Assembly: GCA_937926205.1 (NCBI GenBank) | Contig: CALEYL010000032.1 | Location: 62,001 to 126,000, forward strand | DNA from: an uncultured Saprospiraceae bacterium | Lineage (GTDB): Bacteria; Bacteroidota; Bacteroidia; Chitinophagales; Saprospiraceae | Reading direction: 5' to 3' | Length of the DNA stretch: 64,000 bases | Part shown: piece after piece, positions 8,142 to 15,959 of the stretch | Layout: each line of letters opens with the position of its first letter | How positions within the stretch are numbered: the stretch's first letter is position 1 | Translations under genes and position numbers: made by a program | Notes under the pieces: generated by a model | The model's input: only the letters and a program-made list of their open reading frames with translations | What the model was told of the DNA's origin: nothing | Databases searched by the model: none

Positions 8142-10598
8142 ATGAAGTACAGCTACAAAGTCTTGGGCTTTATTGCGATATTTCCGCTCTTATCTTTGAA
8201 AATGAACGCACAGGCACCCAATATCCAGGCAGTGACACCGCTTGCTTCTGTTGTAGAAAAGTATGGAAAATTCGAAGCCCGGATAGACCTGACTGCAGCT
8301 TATTCAAATCCGTATGACTACGAGGATGTCCGCGTTAGCGCCGTTTTTACCGGGCCAACCGGTCAGGTCAAAACCGTAGACGGCTTTTTTATGCAGGAAT
8401 TTCAGCTGACCAATGCCCAAACCGGTGCGCTCAGCCCGATTGGGAGCGGGGTTTTCAAAGTTCGTTTTGCGCCGGATGAAGCAGGCGTCTGGACCTATAT
8501 CGTGTCGTGCACCAATGCCCTGGGTAACGCCACTTTTACTTCGCAAAGTTTTGAGTGCATCCCGGCAGTTTCGCCCGGAAACAAAGGGTTTGTGCGCTCC
8601 GATCAGAGCAATTACCTGCATTTTGACAACGAAGAGCAATACATTCCGGTAGGAGAAAACATCGGCTGGGGGAGTTTTTCCAATTTCAATACCTGGCTGG
8701 GGAAACTCGCAGACAATGGGGGTAACTTTTTTCGCAACTGGCAATGCCACTGGGGCTGGGGGCTCGAATGGCGCACCGGCGGCGGCTATCAGGGCCTGAA
8801 ACGCTACCAGCAAAACAACAGTTTCTACTTAGACTGGATGTTTGATTATTGTAATGAAAACGGGCTGTATGTAATGTACTGCCTGCAACACCACGGGCAG
8901 GTATCCTCGCAGGTGAATCCCAATTGGAGCGAAAGTCCCTACAACGCCGCGAATGGGGGCCCCTGCGCCAACACCTGGGATTTTTTCACCAACCCTGCTG
9001 CCAAAGCCATCGCCAAAAACCGATACCGCTATGTGCTGGCACGCTGGGGATACGCCCGGAGCGTCATGGCCTGGGAGTTGTTTAACGAGGTAGACTGGAC
9101 CGACCAGTTTGACCAGCGCAGTACTGATGTGGCCAATTGGCACATCGAAATGGCCGCTTATCTGAAAGAAACAGATCCTTACGGACACCTTGTGACCACC
9201 AGCTACGCGCACACTTCCAACGATGCTACAACGTGGAATGCTCCGGATATCGATTTTACCCAAACCCACCACTACGCCAACATCCCGAATCTGGAGCGTC
9301 TGCTCGGCACGAGCGCCAAAAACTACCTGAATATTTATGGCAAACCTACGCTCAACGGCGAGTTCAGCGCACTGGTAGACAATACGGGGCTGAATACGCT
9401 GGACCCCGATGGCATTCACGTACACAACTGCCTTTGGGGGACACTTTTTTCCGGCGCTATGGGGTCTTCGATGACCTGGTGGTGGGACAATTACATCGAA
9501 CCGAAAAACCTTTATTACCATTTTGATCCGCTCAGCGCGTTTGCGGGCACAGTACCCCTGCGCGAAAAGAATTATACGCCGGGCAACGCCAGAGTATTGG
9601 GGGCGCCGGCTGATTTACTGCTCAGCCCTGTTTTGGGCGGCTGGGGCGAATTGGCCGACACTGCTTTTGTCATTGCCGACGGGGTGGTCAGTCCGGCAGG
9701 AGCTGCATTGAGCACCTTTTTGTATGGCTCTTCCTGGAATACGCAATATCGGCGGCCGCCGGTTTTTGATGCGAATTACCCGGAAAGCGGGCAATTCAGT
9801 GTAAAAACAGGTCAGCAGATCGCCACAACACCCAAAATCGCCATCTGGCTCGACGGCGCCCTGGTGCTGGAACAAGACGCGCTGGCCAATCAAACCTACG
9901 CCATTTCGGTGCCGGCAGGGGCGCACCAGATAAAAGTGGACAATACGGGCACAGACTGGGTGACGATAGCCGCCTATCGCTTCAGTGGCCTTGGCTCGGC
10001 TCTGGATGTTTATGTCCTGAAATCAGAAGACAACCTGCAACGCACAGGCTGGCTGCTGAACAACAGTTACAACCACGATTATGTAGGCCAACAGGGCATT
10101 CCTGCTGCCGTTAGTGGCGCAGAAGTGCGCATCGAAGGTATGGCAGGCGGTTCCTATGCCGTGCGCTACTACGATTGCCTCACCGGAGCGCTGGTTGGTG
10201 GCGAAACGGCCAATGCTTTTGAAGGCGCATTGCGCTTTTATCCGCCTCCGATCCTTTGGGACCTGGCTTTTGTGGTTGACGATAAAGCAGTGGCTGTCGC
10301 CGAATTGGAAACAAGTCGCAAATCGCTTCCCATGCAGGTTTATCCCAATCCTTTACCCTTGACTGAACAAGCTACCGTAGCGTTTGATCTGCAACAGGAT
10401 GCCGAAACCGCACTCACCCTGCTCGACGCGAGCGGGCGTGCTGTTCAGACGCTTTTCGATGGCCGTCTTTCTCAGGGAGCGCAACAGATTGCCGTTCGTC
10501 CTGATGGCGCGCTGCCTGCCGGCTTGTATTGGATAAAAGCGGAATCGGGTAAGCACATGGGGAGCGTGGCTGTGGTTCTTGGCGATAACCGACCTTAA
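8142..10598 (+). CDS. Secreted glycoside hydrolase-like protein, DUF5060 plus GH-A barrel plus T9SS sorting domain
   Basis: 818 residues. A signal peptide (about 1-24, ending Met-Asn-Ala-Gln) is followed by a DUF5060-type beta-sandwich (about 28-145: VEKYGKFEARIDLTA). A TIM barrel with GH clan-A features spans about 150-480. ELFNEVDWTD looks like the strand-4 acid/base Asn-Glu, and LNGEFS is a candidate strand-7 nucleophile Glu. A beta-rich domain resembling the putative collagen-binding module follows (about 600-700). The last 80 residues form a T9SS C-terminal domain (VYPNP..., ...LPAGLYWIKAESG). It should be exported through the outer membrane by T9SS and cleave or bind the locus substrate. 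Exact GH family and specificity are not clear. The gene is divergent from susC. Confidence 0.82.
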   Translation: MKYSYKVLGFIAIFPLLSLKMNAQAPNIQAVTPLASVVEKYGKFEARIDLTAAYSNPYDYEDVRVSAVFTGPTGQVKTVDGFFMQEFQLTNAQTGALSPIGSGVFKVRFAPDEAGVWTYIVSCTNALGNATFTSQSFECIPAVSPGNKGFVRSDQSNYLHFDNEEQYIPVGENIGWGSFSNFNTWLGKLADNGGNFFRNWQCHWGWGLEWRTGGGYQGLKRYQQNNSFYLDWMFDYCNENGLYVMYCLQHHGQVSSQVNPNWSESPYNAANGGPCANTWDFFTNPAAKAIAKNRYRYVLARWGYARSVMAWELFNEVDWTDQFDQRSTDVANWHIEMAAYLKETDPYGHLVTTSYAHTSNDATTWNAPDIDFTQTHHYANIPNLERLLGTSAKNYLNIYGKPTLNGEFSALVDNTGLNTLDPDGIHVHNCLWGTLFSGAMGSSMTWWWDNYIEPKNLYYHFDPLSAFAGTVPLREKNYTPGNARVLGAPADLLLSPVLGGWGELADTAFVIADGVVSPAGAALSTFLYGSSWNTQYRRPPVFDANYPESGQFSVKTGQQIATTPKIAIWLDGALVLEQDALANQTYAISVPAGAHQIKVDNTGTDWVTIAAYRFSGLGSALDVYVLKSEDNLQRTGWLLNNSYNHDYVGQQGIPAAVSGAEVRIEGMAGGSYAVRYYDCLTGALVGGETANAFEGALRFYPPPILWDLAFVVDDKAVAVAELETSRKSLPMQVYPNPLPLTEQATVAFDLQQDAETALTLLDASGRAVQTLFDGRLSQGAQQIAVRPDGALPAGLYWIKAESGKHMGSVAVVLGDNRP

Positions 10599-10748
10599 TT
10601 GGGAGCTACCAGTTGGATTCCTATACCTGTGTGTGTTGGTCAGGCATGCTCTCTAAAAACCCGAAATGAAGATGCTCATTAGTATGGTTGGCAGGCATAA
10701 GGGCTGATGCCCGTAAGGTAACCTGTAAAACAAAAACTTTTGATCTGT

Positions 10749-12041
10749 ATGAAGAAATACGCACCACCCTTGATTATCCTTTTGCTACTGACCCTAAGCG
10801 GTCAGGCCCAGAAATTTGTGCAGGTGAGCGACAAGCATTTTGTACTGGATGGGAAGCCGTATTACTACATCGGCGCCAACTATTGGTACGGCGCCATTCT
10901 GGCTTCAAAAGGAGAAGGAGGCAACCGCAAGCGCCTGCGCCAGGAACTGAAAATGATGAAAGAAAAAGGCATCAACAACCTGCGCGTGCTGGTGGGTGCA
11001 GAAGGACCCGACAACCAACCTTACCGGGTGACGCCGACTTTGCAAACTGCTCCGGGCGTTTACAATGACACTTTGCTGGCAGGATTAGACTACCTGCTGA
11101 AGGAAATGAAAAAACAGGGTATGACCGTGGTTTTGTTTCTGCACAACAGCTGGGAATGGTCGGGAGGTTATGCCCAATACCTCAACTGGAATGGCTACGG
11201 CGATATTCCTTATCCGCAAATTCATTCCTGGGATGATTTTCAGGCTTATATCCGCAAATACCAGCAATGCGAGCCCTGTAAGGCGCAATACGCTGCGCAC
11301 ATCCGCTTTATCCTTGGGCGTAAGAACCGCTATACCCACAAAAAATACATCAACGACCCTACGATTATGGCCTGGGAAGTAGCCAACGAACCCCGGCCTT
11401 TTTCAAAAGCCAATCTGCCTGCTTTTGAAACCTGGATTTCAGAATCGGCGGCACTCATCCGTTCACTCGACCCGAACCATCTGGTGACGGCAGGTTCAGA
11501 AGGCTCTGTGGGTTGCGAAGACAATCTGGCGGTGTTCGAACGCATTCATGCCGATCCCAACATCAGTTATCTGACCATGCACATCTGGCCTAAAAACTGG
11601 CTTTGGATTGACATTAAGGACATCCCAGGCACTTTGGAAAGCGCCATCAAAAAGACAAATACCTATATCGAAGACCACGTGGCCATTGCGCAAAAGCTGA
11701 AAAAACCCATTGTTTTGGAAGAATTCGGCATGCCGCGCGACGGCCACGCTTTCGATTTGAATGCGCCCACCACCAGCCGGGACCACTATTTCAAAAATGT
11801 GTTTGAGCACATTCTGGCGCACGCCAAACTCGGCGAAGTGCTGGCTGGCTGCAACTTCTGGGCCTATGGCGGAACCGCCCAACCCAATCACGCCGAAGGC
11901 CCTTACTGGAAAAAAGGCGCCGACCTCACGGGTGATCCCCCACAAGAGGAGCAGGGGCTGAATTCTATGTTTCAAAATGATACAACGGTGGAGCTGGTGT
12001 GGCAATACGTGCAGCAGATTCGTGCGGCGGCGGGGATGTAA
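10749..12041 (+). CDS. Beta-mannanase-like glycoside hydrolase (GH5, probably subfamily 7)
   Basis: 430 residues from the ATG at 10749; the in-frame TTG at 10740 would add only three residues before the signal peptide (MKKYAPP...SGQAQ). A single TIM-barrel domain follows. F-V-L-D-G-K-P-Y-Y-Y-I-G-A-N-Y-W-Y-G at the start is typical of endo-1,4-beta-mannosidases. WEVANEPRPF supplies the acid/base Glu, and VLEEFGMPRD the nucleophile Glu, both intact. There is no T9SS tail and no lipobox, so a periplasmic location is likely. It lies 150 nt after the DUF5060 protein gene in the same direction. In the pathway it would shorten imported mannan or glucomannan oligosaccharides. The fine substrate is inferred. 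Confidence 0.82.
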   Translation: MKKYAPPLIILLLLTLSGQAQKFVQVSDKHFVLDGKPYYYIGANYWYGAILASKGEGGNRKRLRQELKMMKEKGINNLRVLVGAEGPDNQPYRVTPTLQTAPGVYNDTLLAGLDYLLKEMKKQGMTVVLFLHNSWEWSGGYAQYLNWNGYGDIPYPQIHSWDDFQAYIRKYQQCEPCKAQYAAHIRFILGRKNRYTHKKYINDPTIMAWEVANEPRPFSKANLPAFETWISESAALIRSLDPNHLVTAGSEGSVGCEDNLAVFERIHADPNISYLTMHIWPKNWLWIDIKDIPGTLESAIKKTNTYIEDHVAIAQKLKKPIVLEEFGMPRDGHAFDLNAPTTSRDHYFKNVFEHILAHAKLGEVLAGCNFWAYGGTAQPNHAEGPYWKKGADLTGDPPQEEQGLNSMFQNDTTVELVWQYVQQIRAAAGM

Positions 12042-12042
12042 A

Positions 12043-12189
12043 GGGCTGCTGTTTGCGAAACCTTTGGGGTTTCGTAAACATTGGGTAGTACTATGGCCAG
12101 TCAGACACCTTTTGATCCTGTTCCAAAACGTTTACCAAACCTTTTGGAGGTTTAGTAAACGGGAAAGTGCTTCTCAAAAAAGCAGCCGA
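12043..12189. repeat. 147-bp direct repeat copy A, MITE-like, flanking the NACHT gene
   Basis: This segment starts 1 nt after the mannanase stop codon and aligns without gaps to 14381-14527; by eye about 120 of 147 positions match, with the first 118 nt closer (about 87%). It contains two imperfect palindromes with nearly the same arms: GTTTGCGAAACC/GGTTTCGTAAAC (12051-12079) and GTTTACCAAACC/GGTTTAGTAAAC (12130-12160). Its ends carry a 7-bp inverted repeat GGCTGCT (12044-12050) / AGCAGCC (12181-12187) with T- and A-rich inner flanks. The layout suggests a small non-autonomous mobile element or a structured RNA/terminator cassette. No transposase is nearby. Confidence 0.85.
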
Positions 12190-12240
12190 ACGCCTATCAG
12201 AATCGTTGTATTCAGCCTGAACAGCCACACAGATTTTTAT

Positions 12241-12248
12241 TATTTTTG
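12241..12248 (+). promoter_or_regulatory. Candidate -7 promoter box (TATTTTTG) of the NACHT gene
   Basis: TATTTTTG fits the Bacteroidota sigma-A -7 consensus TAnnTTTG and lies 19 nt before the ATG at 12268, just downstream of repeat copy A. I see no matching TTTG -33 box at the usual spacing, so this is tentative. Confidence 0.3.
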
Positions 12249-12267
12249 ACTCCAAACAAACCTGCTC

Positions 12268-14265
12268 ATGCTCGAAACCAACATTGAAATCGGCATTGAC
12301 CTCTTCAAAGACCTCGTTTTTTCTTCCTGGCAGGCGGTGAGCGGCTATGCAAAAGACAAATACCGGGAAACCGACCCTTTCGGCATCGCCACAAAAAAAT
12401 ACATTGGCGGCCTCATTGAGCGCTACAGCCACATTAAGGTCTTGGGGATGCGGGAACCCGTGCCGTTGAAAAGCCTGTATGTGCGTGCCAATATCCTGGA
12501 AAAAATCACTTCCCGAATGGGCTTGCTTCCGGAAGAATTAGACAAAATTTTTGATTCAGACCGGCGGGCATTTGGTATTCAAAAAGAAGCCGTAGATGGC
12601 ATCGCAGTGCTGAACAAACTGCAAAAATTCATCGTGCTGGGTAAACCCGGCGCGGGGAAAACCACTTATCTGAAGTACCTGACCCTGATGATGTTCGATA
12701 AAGCCAGTGAAATCAAACAGAGGCGCCTGCCTGTTTTTGTAACCTTGCGGGAATGGGCGGATGAAAAAAAGCCCTTGAAGGATTTCATTATAGAGCAGTT
12801 CAGTATCTGTGGGTTTGAAAAGGCGGATTTGTTTGTAGAACGCATGCTTTCGGACGGGCAATGCTTAGTATTGTTCGACGGTTTGGACGAAGTGAGCCAG
12901 GAATCGAACCAGGATGAAATCATCCGGCAAATCCGGAATTTTTCGGATAAATACTCCGGCAACCAATTCATCATCAGTTGCCGGGTGGCGGCCTACAACC
13001 ACTGGTTTGAGCGTTTCACGGATGTAGAAATGGCCGATTTTGACAAAAAGCAAATGGAGGCTTTCATCAACAACTGGTTTCACAGGGAACCGAAAGTAGC
13101 CGCCGAATGCTGGGAACGACTCAACAGCAGTCCGCCGCTCCGCGAACTGGCTTCGGTGCCTTTGTTGCTGACCCTCTTGTGTCTGGAATACTCCGAAAGC
13201 AACGATTTTCCCCCCAGCCGGGTCGAACTCTACGAACGCGCTATTGAAACCCTGCTTATCAAATGGGACGGCAGCCGCCGCATCCGGCGGGACGAAGTTT
13301 ATAAACAGCTCTCCATCAAGCGCAAAGAGTCCATGTTTGCCCGCATCGCCTATGGGTCTTTTTCTGAAAACCAATATTTCCTGCGCGAGCGGACTTTGGC
13401 CAAAATGATCGAGCAATACATTGAAAACCTTCCCGGGTTCAACCCTACCGAACTGGAACCCGACAGCCGCGCCGTTTTGAAAGCCATCGAAGCCCAACAC
13501 GGTATTTTTGTAGAGCGCGCTAAAGACGTGTATTCTTTTGCGCACCTGACTTTTCAGGAATATTTTACGGCCAAGTATATTGTGGACAATGCCTACAAAG
13601 AAAATACCCTGGAACACTTAGTGGAACAGCACCTTTATGATAAAAAATGGCGGGAAGTTTTTTTACTGGTGGCGAGTATGCTGGATAACGCAGATGAATT
13701 GTTGTGGAGAATGCGGTTGAAGGCAAATGAGGCAATGGAAGCTTCGGAAGTAGATGGTTTGTTCCGTGAAATTCAAGTCATTTCATTGAAGTCGAAAAGC
13801 AAATATCCCAATGTCGATTTACGAAATAGACTGGTGATTTATTTTATTTTTATCTTTTCGCGTGACTTTATCCTTGTCCGTGCCCGTGTCCATGGCCTTG
13901 TCCGTGACCTTTCCCGTGACCATAGCCTTGCCCATAGCCTAGGCTTTGGCCTCGCCCGTGCCCTTGACCTTGCCCATGCCCTTAACCTTGACTTTGCCCA
14001 TGCCCTTGACTTTGCCCGTGACCTTACCCGTGACCTTGACCTTGCCCATGACCTTGCCCATGACCTTGCCCTTGACAAAACTTTGGCAAAAGCGATAGAC
14101 AAGTTTCACAAAAAAAATCAATTTGATTTGGAAGATGTTGAAAAATTGACCAACTATCTATCTGCCAACCTTTTGATCCTAAGCTGCCTCGAATCTGGCG
14201 CCTACGTCTCTAAAGATCTCCGTGAAAAGCTAATCCACGAGTTGTTTTTGCCGAAAGGCGGCTGA
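12268..14265 (+). CDS. NACHT-domain STAND NTPase with hexanucleotide-encoded C-terminal repeat tail
   Basis: 665 residues. An N-terminal helical region (1-115) is followed by a complete NACHT module. The Walker A motif is VLGKPGAGKTTYLKYLTL (about 121-138), Walker B is CLVLFDGLDEV (about 198-208), sensor-like FIISCRVAAY follows, then the winged-helix region with SVPLLLTLLCL and FAHLTFQEYFTAKYI. After about residue 530 a tail built of alternating Leu/His/Arg and Ala/Asp codons (LAHDLAHDLALD type) runs to about residue 603, followed by a short helical end. Bacterial NACHT proteins are known antiphage sensors that oligomerise on infection. No separate effector domain such as a nuclease or TIR is visible, so the N-terminus may be the effector or a partner-binding part. 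The gene is bracketed by 147-bp direct repeats. Confidence 0.88.
   Translation: MLETNIEIGIDLFKDLVFSSWQAVSGYAKDKYRETDPFGIATKKYIGGLIERYSHIKVLGMREPVPLKSLYVRANILEKITSRMGLLPEELDKIFDSDRRAFGIQKEAVDGIAVLNKLQKFIVLGKPGAGKTTYLKYLTLMMFDKASEIKQRRLPVFVTLREWADEKKPLKDFIIEQFSICGFEKADLFVERMLSDGQCLVLFDGLDEVSQESNQDEIIRQIRNFSDKYSGNQFIISCRVAAYNHWFERFTDVEMADFDKKQMEAFINNWFHREPKVAAECWERLNSSPPLRELASVPLLLTLLCLEYSESNDFPPSRVELYERAIETLLIKWDGSRRIRRDEVYKQLSIKRKESMFARIAYGSFSENQYFLRERTLAKMIEQYIENLPGFNPTELEPDSRAVLKAIEAQHGIFVERAKDVYSFAHLTFQEYFTAKYIVDNAYKENTLEHLVEQHLYDKKWREVFLLVASMLDNADELLWRMRLKANEAMEASEVDGLFREIQVISLKSKSKYPNVDLRNRLVIYFIFIFSRDFILVRARVHGLVRDLSRDHSLAHSLGFGLARALDLAHALNLDFAHALDFARDLTRDLDLAHDLAHDLALDKTLAKAIDKFHKKNQFDLEDVEKLTNYLSANLLILSCLESGAYVSKDLREKLIHELFLPKGG
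13860..14077 (+). repeat. In-frame hexanucleotide repeat tract coding the NACHT tail
   Basis: About 218 nt of DNA with a 6-nt period of the form YNTGMC (CTTGCC, CATGAC, CGTGAC variants), coding alternating Leu/His/Arg/Phe and Ala/Asp residues. Because the unit is two codons, loss or gain of units keeps the frame. The complementary strand is also open throughout, which is only a by-product of the period. Confidence 0.88.
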
Positions 14266-14380
14266 GGTTTTGGGTGTTGTAGGTGTGAACGGCTGGTCGC
14301 TGGCACTGCTTTCATGCACTAGGAGGCGGGCATCCCCGAAGGGACCTCAAGAGCGCCACAATTACTCATGGATAGCGCGA

Positions 14381-14527
14381 GGGATGCTGTTTGCGAAACC
14401 TTGCCGGTTTCGTAAACATTCGGTAGTCCTACTGCCAGTCGGAAGCATTTTGATCCTGTTCTGGAACGTTTACCAAACCTTTTGGAGGTTTAGTAAACGA
14501 GAGTATGACATGTCAAAAAGCAGTCGA
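14381..14527. repeat. 147-bp direct repeat copy B, downstream of the NACHT gene
   Basis: Same length and orientation as copy A, with its two palindromes at 14389-14417 and 14468-14498. The second palindrome (GTTTACC...AGTAAAC) is identical between the copies, while the last 30 nt differ most. The terminal inverted repeat is weaker than in copy A (GGATGCT against AGCAGTC). The two copies bracket exactly one gene. Confidence 0.85.
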
Positions 14528-14570
14528 AAAATAGTCAAAAGCTTACTGAAGCAGCAGCCTGCTCCTGGAC

Positions 14571-14600
14571 GTTTACCAAACCTTTTGGAGGTTTAGTAAT
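14571..14600. repeat. Third, isolated copy of the second palindrome
   Basis: The 30 nt starting GTTTACCAAACC and ending GGTTTAGTAAT repeat the second hairpin of copies A and B almost exactly, ending 18 nt before the convergent gene at 14619. It may be a truncated further copy of the 147-bp element. Confidence 0.8.
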
Positions 14601-14618
14601 AAAGGGGAGGGTGCAAAA

Positions 14619-15104
14619 TTACTTCCGCTTCTTACTCCGCAACCTCGGATGATTCCACTCCTCCCGCTGCGCGAAATCCACGATGTTGCGCATGAACGAA
14701 ACGATGCTCAGGAAAACCAGATAGCCGAAAGTCACCACGACATAGAGCCAGCGGTAGGAGCCTGCTTCTCCGATAGAGAGCCCGGAAAATAACCAGGCCG
14801 TCAGGCCGGAAGCCGCAGCCAGTCCCATAAAGCAGTAAACAGAACGGCCCCAATAGCGCATCATGCTTTTGGTAGAGAGCGAAAAAATACTGTTGAGCAT
14901 TGCAAAAAAGAGCAGAAAGGCAGTTGCAGTCATCCAGGGGAAGCGCTCGGAGACGTGAACGAGTCCGGTCAGGCCGACTACTTTCGAACCCAGCATAAAA
15001 ACCAGCACGGCTGCATACGTAACTATTGCCTGCGGTACCGGGTCGTAGGCCCGTTCGAAAATACTGGTTTGCTGGTCCGGATTAGAAGGATTTGTATTAC
15101 TCAT
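14619..15104 (-). CDS. Small four-helix membrane protein of unknown function
   Basis: 161 residues with a short polar N-terminus (MSNTNPSNPDQQ) and four hydrophobic segments at about 27-47, 58-78, 90-110 and 120-140. The C-terminus is basic (RLRSKKRK), consistent with a cytoplasmic tail. I do not recognise a family. It is convergent with the NACHT gene and separated from it by the structured repeats. There is no operon partner, since the upstream neighbour at 15289 is divergent. The coding call rests on the uninterrupted frame, the clean membrane topology and an ATG start. Function is unknown. Confidence 0.7.
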   Translation of the reverse strand: MSNTNPSNPDQQTSIFERAYDPVPQAIVTYAAVLVFMLGSKVVGLTGLVHVSERFPWMTATAFLLFFAMLNSIFSLSTKSMMRYWGRSVYCFMGLAAASGLTAWLFSGLSIGEAGSYRWLYVVVTFGYLVFLSIVSFMRNIVDFAQREEWNHPRLRSKKRK

Positions 15105-15288
15105 GCAGCTAAAATGGCGGATGAGAGAAAAGGTTCATGAAAAGCTAAAGTTAGCCTTTCCTTCGGTCAATTTTCGAATCACCGGCACGAATTCGCGTTT
15201 TCTGACTGAATTGTGTGCGGTATGCCAACGGTTGATTGTTGCTGCCCTGTCTTTCATCGTAATGCTCATTCCATAAACACACACTGCT

Positions 15289-15942
15289 ATGAAACGGTAC
15301 CTTTCTCTGTTTTTCTTTGCTAATTTATGTATTGCTGCACTTTCAGCACAGGTCAGCATTGGCGTCAATTTTTTCTACAACGAGGCCTGGCAGCAATACG
15401 ATGAAAGCCTGCTTATCCTGCGCGAGAATGTTTATATCCACAATGTCGGCGCTTCTGCAACGGTGGATTATGCCATTGATCAGCATTTTAGTTTGGTGGT
15501 GGAGCCGGGATTTGTGCAACGGGGTGCGGCGTGCTTTCCGGGATTCGTACTGCCTATTGGCGGAAATGAAGTCACCTTTGTGGGCAATTATGTAGAAATG
15601 CCCGTCATGGTTCAGGGCCATCTCCATGCGTGGCAAAACAAGCTCCGGTTTTTTTTACAAGCTGGCGCAGGATATTCCTACATGCTCAGCGGCTACCGGA
15701 AATTTGATTTTGAGAACCCGGAAGCGCCATCCCAGCGCGAACGCGTGAATTTTGACCAGGAACCCAACATAAACCGACTCGACTTCGGCTTTTACGGCGG
15801 CGGTGGCGTAGGAATCAAAGCGGGCCCGGGCTATCTTACCGCAACTTGCCGCTATTACCATGGCATGCCGGATGTGGATGATTTTCAGGTGTCGAAGAAT
15901 AGGGCGGTGAGTTATGGGGTGGGGTACCGGATTGCACTGTAA
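15289..15942 (+). CDS. Outer-membrane beta-barrel protein (PorT-like)
   Basis: 217 residues. A signal peptide (MKRYLSLFFFANLCIAALSAQ) is followed by alternating hydrophobic/polar strands with aromatic girdles: VSIGVNFFYN, HFSLVVEPGFVQRG, LRFFLQAGAGYSYML, LDFGFYGGGGVGIKAGPGYL and a final VSYGVGYRIAL. The last strand ends in a hydrophobic residue, as barrels recognised by Bam do. The layout matches the PF13568-type outer-membrane barrel proteins that are abundant in Bacteroidota. The specific role is unknown. It stands alone, convergent with the macro-domain gene 17 nt downstream. Confidence 0.82.
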   Translation: MKRYLSLFFFANLCIAALSAQVSIGVNFFYNEAWQQYDESLLILRENVYIHNVGASATVDYAIDQHFSLVVEPGFVQRGAACFPGFVLPIGGNEVTFVGNYVEMPVMVQGHLHAWQNKLRFFLQAGAGYSYMLSGYRKFDFENPEAPSQRERVNFDQEPNINRLDFGFYGGGGVGIKAGPGYLTATCRYYHGMPDVDDFQVSKNRAVSYGVGYRIAL

Positions 15943-15959
15943 GGGATTGAGGTGAAATT

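Larger units (their letters stand above)
14266..14618. other. Gene-free 353-nt region holding repeat copy B and a third hairpin
   Basis: Between the NACHT stop codon and the end of the next, convergent gene there is about 115 nt of GC-rich sequence with nothing recognisable. Repeat copy B follows (14381-14527), then a third hairpin of the same kind (14571-14600). No open frame here looks like a gene. Confidence 0.7.

Noticed and set aside
13860..14077. CRISPR-like periodicity
   Set aside because: The period is 6 nt and lies within a coding frame; there are no spacers and no cas genes.
13839..14102. Arg/Ser/Ala-rich minus-strand frame over the NACHT tail
   Set aside because: It is open only because the 6-nt repeat has no stop on either strand; no start signal or family match.
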